Shown in pieces: positions 4,756 through 8,679 of a stretch of 8,679 bases of DNA. The stretch spans positions 1 to 8,679 of the forward strand of contig JAAZMU010000051.1 in the NCBI GenBank assembly GCA_012798645.1, given 5' to 3'. Below the pieces are notes generated by a model. It ran no database searches. It saw nothing but the letters and a program-made list of their open reading frames with translations, and was not told where the DNA came from. The DNA comes from Patescibacteria group bacterium. Lineage in GTDB: Bacteria > Patescibacteriota > Minisyncoccia > Minisyncoccales > Minisyncoccaceae. The position numbers and the translations under genes were made by a program. Each line of letters opens with the position of its first letter. Position 1 is the first letter of the stretch.

Positions 4756-7011
4756 ATGAAAAAATGGCAAAATTATTGGGAAGAAAATCAAATCTATAAA
4801 TTTAATAAAAATCACAAAGGAGAAACATATTCAGTGGATACTCCACCACCTACAATCAGTGGAAAAATGCATATTGGACACGCCTCTTCCTACACACATG
4901 AAGATATTATTGTTAGATACGAAAGAATGAAGAACAAAAAGATTATTTTCCCCTTTGGAACAGATGATAATGGACTTCCTACAGAAAAATTTATTGAAAA
5001 AGAAAAAAACGTATCTTCTAAAAGAATGCAAAGAAATGAATTCATTGAACTTTGCAATAAAACATTAGAAGAAATTAGACCACAATTTATTCAAAACTGG
5101 AAAGACATTGGACTTTCCTGTGATTTTGATTTATCTTATTCTACAATTGATAAAAGATGTCAAAGAATCTCCCAAGAACACTTTATAAATCTATTTAATA
5201 AAAACCTTGTTTACAAAAAAGAAACCCCTATTTTGTATTGCCCAACTTGCGAAACAGCTGTTGCCCAAGCAGAACTTGAAAACAAAAACATACCATCTGT
5301 TTTCTATTATATAGATTTTGGTAAATTAACTATTGCCACAACAAGACCAGAACTCTTATCGTCCTGCGTTGCTATTTTTGTAAACAATAAGGATCCAAGA
5401 TATAAGAATCTAATTGGGGAAAAAATAACTGTTCCTATATTTAAAAATCAGATAACAGTTTTGGCAGATGAAAAAGTTGATCTTGAAAAAGGAACAGGTG
5501 CTGTAATGTGTTCAACTTTTGGAGACACAACTGACATTGAATGGTATATGACTCATAATTTAGATTTAAAAACATCTATATCAAAAAAAGGTGAAATGAC
5601 TGAAATTGCAAAGGAATTCCAAGGAATGAAAATAAAGGAGGCAAGAGAAAAAATTGTTGAAAAGCTTAGAGCACAAAAAAAGATTATCAAAGAAGAAAAA
5701 ATTGATCATCTGGTTAATGTTCATGAAAGATGCGGAACAGAAATTGAAATACTCTCAACTAAGCAATGGTTTATTAAAATACTTAAAAACAAAAACAAAT
5801 TTATTGAACGGGGAAGAGAAATTAACTGGAAACCAAAACATTTAATTCATAGATATGAAAATTGGATTAATAATCTAAAATGGGATTGGTGTATTTCAAG
5901 ACAAAGGTTTTTTGGCATTCCTTTTCCTGTTTGGTTTTGCAAAGAATGTGGCGAAATAATCTTAGCTGACAAAAAAGATTTACCAGTTGATCCCTTAATT
6001 CAAAGACCAAAGAAAAAATGTAGATGCGGGAGTAACACCTTTATTCCAGAAAAAGATGTAATGGATACATGGGCCACAAGCTCCTTAACTCCTCAAATTT
6101 TAGAAGATTTAATTGGTCAAAAACTAATAAAAATAAACTTAAGGGCACAAGCACATGACATTATTTCAACTTGGCTTTTTTACACTATAGTAAGAGCTGA
6201 ATATATTGAGAAAAAAGCTCCTTGGAAAGAGATTTTAATCTCAGGCTTTGTTCTAGATAAAAAAGGAGAAAAAATGTCTAAATCAAAAAACAATATTGTT
6301 GAACCTAAAACAGTTATTGAAAAATATGGAGCTGATGCTTTAAGATATTGGGCAAGTAATGTAAGCTTTGGAAAAGATATCAGATATGATGAAAATGAGC
6401 TTAAAAATGGAAAAAGATTGATCACTAAAATTATAAATGCAACTAATTTTGCAGCAAAAAACTTAAACAAAGCAAAGCCTGATAGATTATACATATTAGA
6501 TCAATACTTCTTAATAAAATTAAATAAAACAATCAAAGAAGTTAATATGCTTTTTGAAAAAAGAAAAATACCGCAAGCAAAAGAAACTATTGAAAAATTC
6601 TTTTGGAATAGCTTTTGTGACAACTATTTAGAACTTGTAAAATGGAGAATTTACGGAGATAAAGAAAAAGAATCTGCAAAATATACTTTGTATCATTCTC
6701 TTTTATCTATTCTTAAAATGTTTGCCCCTATTATGCCTTTTATCACAGAAGATCTTTATCAAAAATATTTTAAAGAATACAAAAGCATTCATATAACAAG
6801 CTTTCCAGATTTTGACCCTAATTTAATTGACGAAGACCTTGAAAAAAAAGGGGATTTAATGATTAAATATCTAGAAGAGATAAGAAAAATAAAAACAGAA
6901 AAAGGGGTTTCTCAAAAAGCAGAAATTAAAGAATATAAAATAAGCAAAGATATTTCCGGATTTGAAAAAGACTTAAAAGAAACTGGAAATATTAAAAATA
7001 TAATTTTATGA
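4756..7011 (+). CDS. valS: Valyl-tRNA synthetase, short archaeal-type
   Basis: Class Ia aminoacyl-tRNA synthetase charging tRNA-Val. The N-terminus (KKWQNYWEENQIYKF) and DTPPPTISGKMHIGH are typical, with the HIGH motif at 39-42. A CP1 editing domain follows: ATTRPE (194-199), GTGAVM (246-251) and FGDTTDIEW (255-263) with Asp260. Zinc-knuckle cysteines are C162/C165 and C395/C398 with C422/C424. DVMDTWATSSLTPQ (434-447) is characteristic of the archaeal/Rickettsia-type ValRS. KMSKS is at 506-510, followed by the helical anticodon domain (SFCDNYLELVKWR, 619-631). At 751 residues it lacks the long C-terminal coiled coil of E. coli ValRS (951). An in-frame TAA at 4741 makes ATG 4756 the first possible ATG; there is no close Shine-Dalgarno. 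Its end overlaps aspS by ATGA. Expression may be controlled by the hairpin directly upstream. Confidence 0.95.
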   Translation: MKKWQNYWEENQIYKFNKNHKGETYSVDTPPPTISGKMHIGHASSYTHEDIIVRYERMKNKKIIFPFGTDDNGLPTEKFIEKEKNVSSKRMQRNEFIELCNKTLEEIRPQFIQNWKDIGLSCDFDLSYSTIDKRCQRISQEHFINLFNKNLVYKKETPILYCPTCETAVAQAELENKNIPSVFYYIDFGKLTIATTRPELLSSCVAIFVNNKDPRYKNLIGEKITVPIFKNQITVLADEKVDLEKGTGAVMCSTFGDTTDIEWYMTHNLDLKTSISKKGEMTEIAKEFQGMKIKEAREKIVEKLRAQKKIIKEEKIDHLVNVHERCGTEIEILSTKQWFIKILKNKNKFIERGREINWKPKHLIHRYENWINNLKWDWCISRQRFFGIPFPVWFCKECGEIILADKKDLPVDPLIQRPKKKCRCGSNTFIPEKDVMDTWATSSLTPQILEDLIGQKLIKINLRAQAHDIISTWLFYTIVRAEYIEKKAPWKEILISGFVLDKKGEKMSKSKNNIVEPKTVIEKYGADALRYWASNVSFGKDIRYDENELKNGKRLITKIINATNFAAKNLNKAKPDRLYILDQYFLIKLNKTIKEVNMLFEKRKIPQAKETIEKFFWNSFCDNYLELVKWRIYGDKEKESAKYTLYHSLLSILKMFAPIMPFITEDLYQKYFKEYKSIHITSFPDFDPNLIDEDLEKKGDLMIKYLEEIRKIKTEKGVSQKAEIKEYKISKDISGFEKDLKETGNIKNIIL

Positions 7012-8366
7012 AAAGAACATTAAATATTGATACTATAAAAAAAATAAACGAACAGATTCTTCTTAAGGGTTGGGTGCATAGCATAAGAACTCATGGGAAA
7101 ATAACATTTATTGACTTAAGAGATGCAACTGGATTAGTACAAGTGGTTTTTAAAGGAGCCTTAGATTTAAAGCAAGAATACATTATTGAAGTTATAGGAG
7201 AAGTAAAGAAAAGACCTGAAAATATGATAAACACAGAAATTAAAACAGGTACGATTGAAATTAAAGCAGACACTATTAATATTTTGTCTAAAGCAAAACC
7301 ATTACCATTTCCTATAGATGGAGACGGGTATGAAATTAATGAAAAGCATAGATTAAAATATAGATACATAGATTTAAAACGTGAACGTCTTAAAAATAAT
7401 CTTCAAAAAAGGTTTGAGACTATTAGCCTCATAAGAAATACTCTAAAGGAAAAGAGCTTTATTGAAATTGAGACTCCAATTTTAACAAAATCTACGCCTG
7501 AAGGAGCAAGAGATTTTGTTGTTCCTTCAAGGAACTTTAAAGGGCTTTTTTATGCTTTGCCTCAAAGCCCCCAGCAGTATAAACAACTTTTAATTTCTGC
7601 AGGTTTTGAAAAATACTTCCAAATTGCAAGGTGCTTAAGAGACGAAGACCCAAGAGGAGATAGACAACCTGAATTTACTCAACTTGATCTTGAAATAGCC
7701 TTCCCAGAATCCCAAGATGAAATTATGAATCTTATAGAAAAATTGTTCATTAAAATTGTAAAAGAATTATTTGAAGATAAATATATTACAAAAATTCCTT
7801 TTCCAAAAATGACTTATAAAGAAGCGATGGAAAAATACAAAACTGATAAACCAGACTTAAGAAAAAATAAAAATGACGAAAATGAACTTGCTTTTATCTT
7901 TATTACAGACTTCCCAATGTTTGAGTGGAAAAAAGAACATAACAAGTGGGGGGCTATGCACCATCCTTTTACATTACCGCAAGAAAAAGATATTGATAAA
8001 ATAAAAGCACATCCAGGAAATATTCTAGCTTACCAATTTGACCTTGCTTTAAATGGTTTTGAAATAGCAGGAGGGTCTTTAAGAACTCACAATGTTTCTA
8101 TGCTCGAAGCCTGTTTTGAAGTTATGGGACATAGCAAAGAAGAAATTAAAAAACAATTTAAACACTATTTTGATGCTTTTGAATTTGGAATTCCACCACA
8201 CGGAGGAATTGCATGCGGACTAGATAGATTCTTTGCAATTGCTTTTAACGAAAAGTCTATAAGAGAAGTAATTGCTTTTCCTAAAACAGGAGATAATAAA
8301 GACCTTATGATAAATGCTCCTGACAAAATATCAAAAGAACAGCTTAAAGAACTCGGCCTAAAATGA
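7008..8366 (+). CDS. aspS: Aspartyl-tRNA synthetase, bacterial type lacking the GAD domain, probably non-discriminating (Asp/Asn)
   Basis: Class IIb synthetase loading aspartate on tRNA-Asp. Seen: N-terminal OB-fold anticodon domain (GWVHSIRTHG, FIDLRDATGLVQVVF, 21-48), the bacterial linker HRLKYRYIDLKRERLKNN (114-131), motif 1 around 143-159, TPEGARDF (163-170), LPQSPQ (184-189), motif 2 RDEDPRGDRQPEFTQ (211-225) and motif 3 GIACGLDRF (400-408). These are bacterial, not archaeal, features. At 452 residues it is some 140 short of E. coli AspRS (590). The gap is precise: TDKPDLR (279-285) is followed almost at once by FIFITDFPMFEW (296-307), so the GAD insertion is missing. His29 sits where non-discriminating bacterial AspRS such as that of Pseudomonas has His, suggesting it also charges tRNA-Asn for GatCAB amidation. 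ATGA couples it to valS, and another ATGA to the next gene. Confidence 0.95.
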   Translation: MKRTLNIDTIKKINEQILLKGWVHSIRTHGKITFIDLRDATGLVQVVFKGALDLKQEYIIEVIGEVKKRPENMINTEIKTGTIEIKADTINILSKAKPLPFPIDGDGYEINEKHRLKYRYIDLKRERLKNNLQKRFETISLIRNTLKEKSFIEIETPILTKSTPEGARDFVVPSRNFKGLFYALPQSPQQYKQLLISAGFEKYFQIARCLRDEDPRGDRQPEFTQLDLEIAFPESQDEIMNLIEKLFIKIVKELFEDKYITKIPFPKMTYKEAMEKYKTDKPDLRKNKNDENELAFIFITDFPMFEWKKEHNKWGAMHHPFTLPQEKDIDKIKAHPGNILAYQFDLALNGFEIAGGSLRTHNVSMLEACFEVMGHSKEEIKKQFKHYFDAFEFGIPPHGGIACGLDRFFAIAFNEKSIREVIAFPKTGDNKDLMINAPDKISKEQLKELGLK

Positions 8367-8679
8367 AAAAAAACTTATCCCTACTATTAATTTTGTTTTC
8401 AATAATATTTTTAGGTTTTCTAAATGCCCCAAAAGCAAAAACCACGCCAAAAGAAAACACTACCTATTTAAATATCCCCGAAGAATTATTTAAACCAATT
8501 AGAATTAAAGACACCTTTCCCGAAATTAAAGCAAGTGTAGCTTCTTCCATTTTACTAAATGATAATAAAAAAATAATACTTTATGAAAAGAATTTAGAGA
8601 AAGAAACTCCCATAGCTTCTCTTACAAAACTAATGACAGCTGTTATTGTTTTAGATAATTATCCACTAGATTCAATAAT
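8363..8679 (+). CDS. D-alanyl-D-alanine carboxypeptidase (peptidase S11, PBP5-like), N-terminal 105 residues
   Basis: 3'-truncated gene for a penicillin-binding-protein-type carboxypeptidase, which trims the terminal D-Ala from peptidoglycan stem peptides outside the membrane. ATG 8363 overlaps the aspS stop as ATGA. Residues 1-20 form a signal peptide or anchor: KK, then LSLLLILFSIIFLGFL, then a possible AKA-like cleavage site near 24-26. Then come a linker and the start of the S11 fold: ASSILLNDNKKIILYEKN (60-77), matching the family pattern A-x-x-d-x-g-x-x-LYekN, followed by PIASLTKLMTA (83-93). SLTK (Ser86 to Lys89) is the SxxK active site. The SxN and KTG motifs and the C-terminus are beyond the window. 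Co-transcription with valS and aspS is probably a packing effect, although murC and the uppS-like gene upstream also serve the cell wall. Confidence 0.88.
   Translation, partial: MKKNLSLLLILFSIIFLGFLNAPKAKTTPKENTTYLNIPEELFKPIRIKDTFPEIKASVASSILLNDNKKIILYEKNLEKETPIASLTKLMTAVIVLDNYPLDSI

Noticed and set aside
5654..5845. Plus-strand 63-codon frame within valS in another frame
   Set aside because: Lys/Leu-rich composition with no motif. The valS frame here carries conserved synthetase sequence.
6180..6494. Minus-strand hydrophobic open frame of 104 codons inside valS
   Set aside because: It is antisense to the KMSKS and anticodon-domain region. Apparent hydrophobicity comes from the reverse complement of Lys/Glu-rich codons. 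Similar antisense frames at 4831-5031 and 7091-7369 were rejected for the same reason.
2785..8366. Alternative genetic code with UGA as glycine
   Set aside because: UGA ends thpR, valS, aspS and the 63-residue ORF exactly at ATGA or overlap points, and no in-frame UGA interrupts the conserved proteins.

Overview
The window is AT-rich (roughly 30% GC by eye) and very gene-dense. Genes touch or overlap, several proteins are shorter than their usual bacterial counterparts, and almost no start codon has a Shine-Dalgarno sequence. TGA is used as a normal stop (thpR, valS, aspS and the 63-residue ORF), so the UGA-glycine code of Gracilibacteria/Absconditabacteria does not apply. Together these features suggest a reduced-genome bacterium of the Candidate Phyla Radiation. 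The L9 (rplI) tail leans towards Parcubacteria, because several other CPR lineages are reported to lack L9. This placement is an inference.

Layout. (1) 1-1621, plus strand: the end of rplI, then pyrG (CTP synthase) 4 nt later. (2) 1608-1880, minus strand: rpmA (L27), alone and convergent with pyrG, with a 14-nt tail overlap. (3) 1881-1942: a 62-nt divergent intergenic region. (4) 1943-4556, plus strand: a one-helix membrane protein, a divergent uppS-like cis-prenyltransferase, thpR and murC, all overlapping at their ends. (5) 4557-4755: a promoter-like TATAAT, a 44-codon ORF for a hydrophobic peptide with a charged tail, and an intrinsic terminator only 15 nt before the next gene. (6) 4756-8679, plus strand: valS, aspS and the start of a D-Ala-D-Ala carboxypeptidase, joined by ATGA overlaps.

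Functionally the genes cover translation (L9, L27, ValRS, AspRS), pyrimidine nucleotide supply (PyrG), and the lipid carrier, precursor synthesis and maturation of peptidoglycan (UppS-like, MurC, DacA-like). No mobile element, CRISPR array, tRNA or rRNA was seen.

The most notable points are as follows. The CTP synthase has a full-length fold, but its glutaminase domain has lost the nucleophile Cys (now Ser), the triad Glu (now Gln) and the glycine-rich oxyanion loop. The valS leader looks like an attenuator: its ORF stop codon lies in a terminator hairpin, and an alternative pairing competes with that hairpin. The UppS-like enzyme lacks two canonical IPP/metal-site residues. The bacterial-type AspRS has lost its GAD insertion and carries a histidine typical of non-discriminating enzymes. 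The ValRS is of the short archaeal type.
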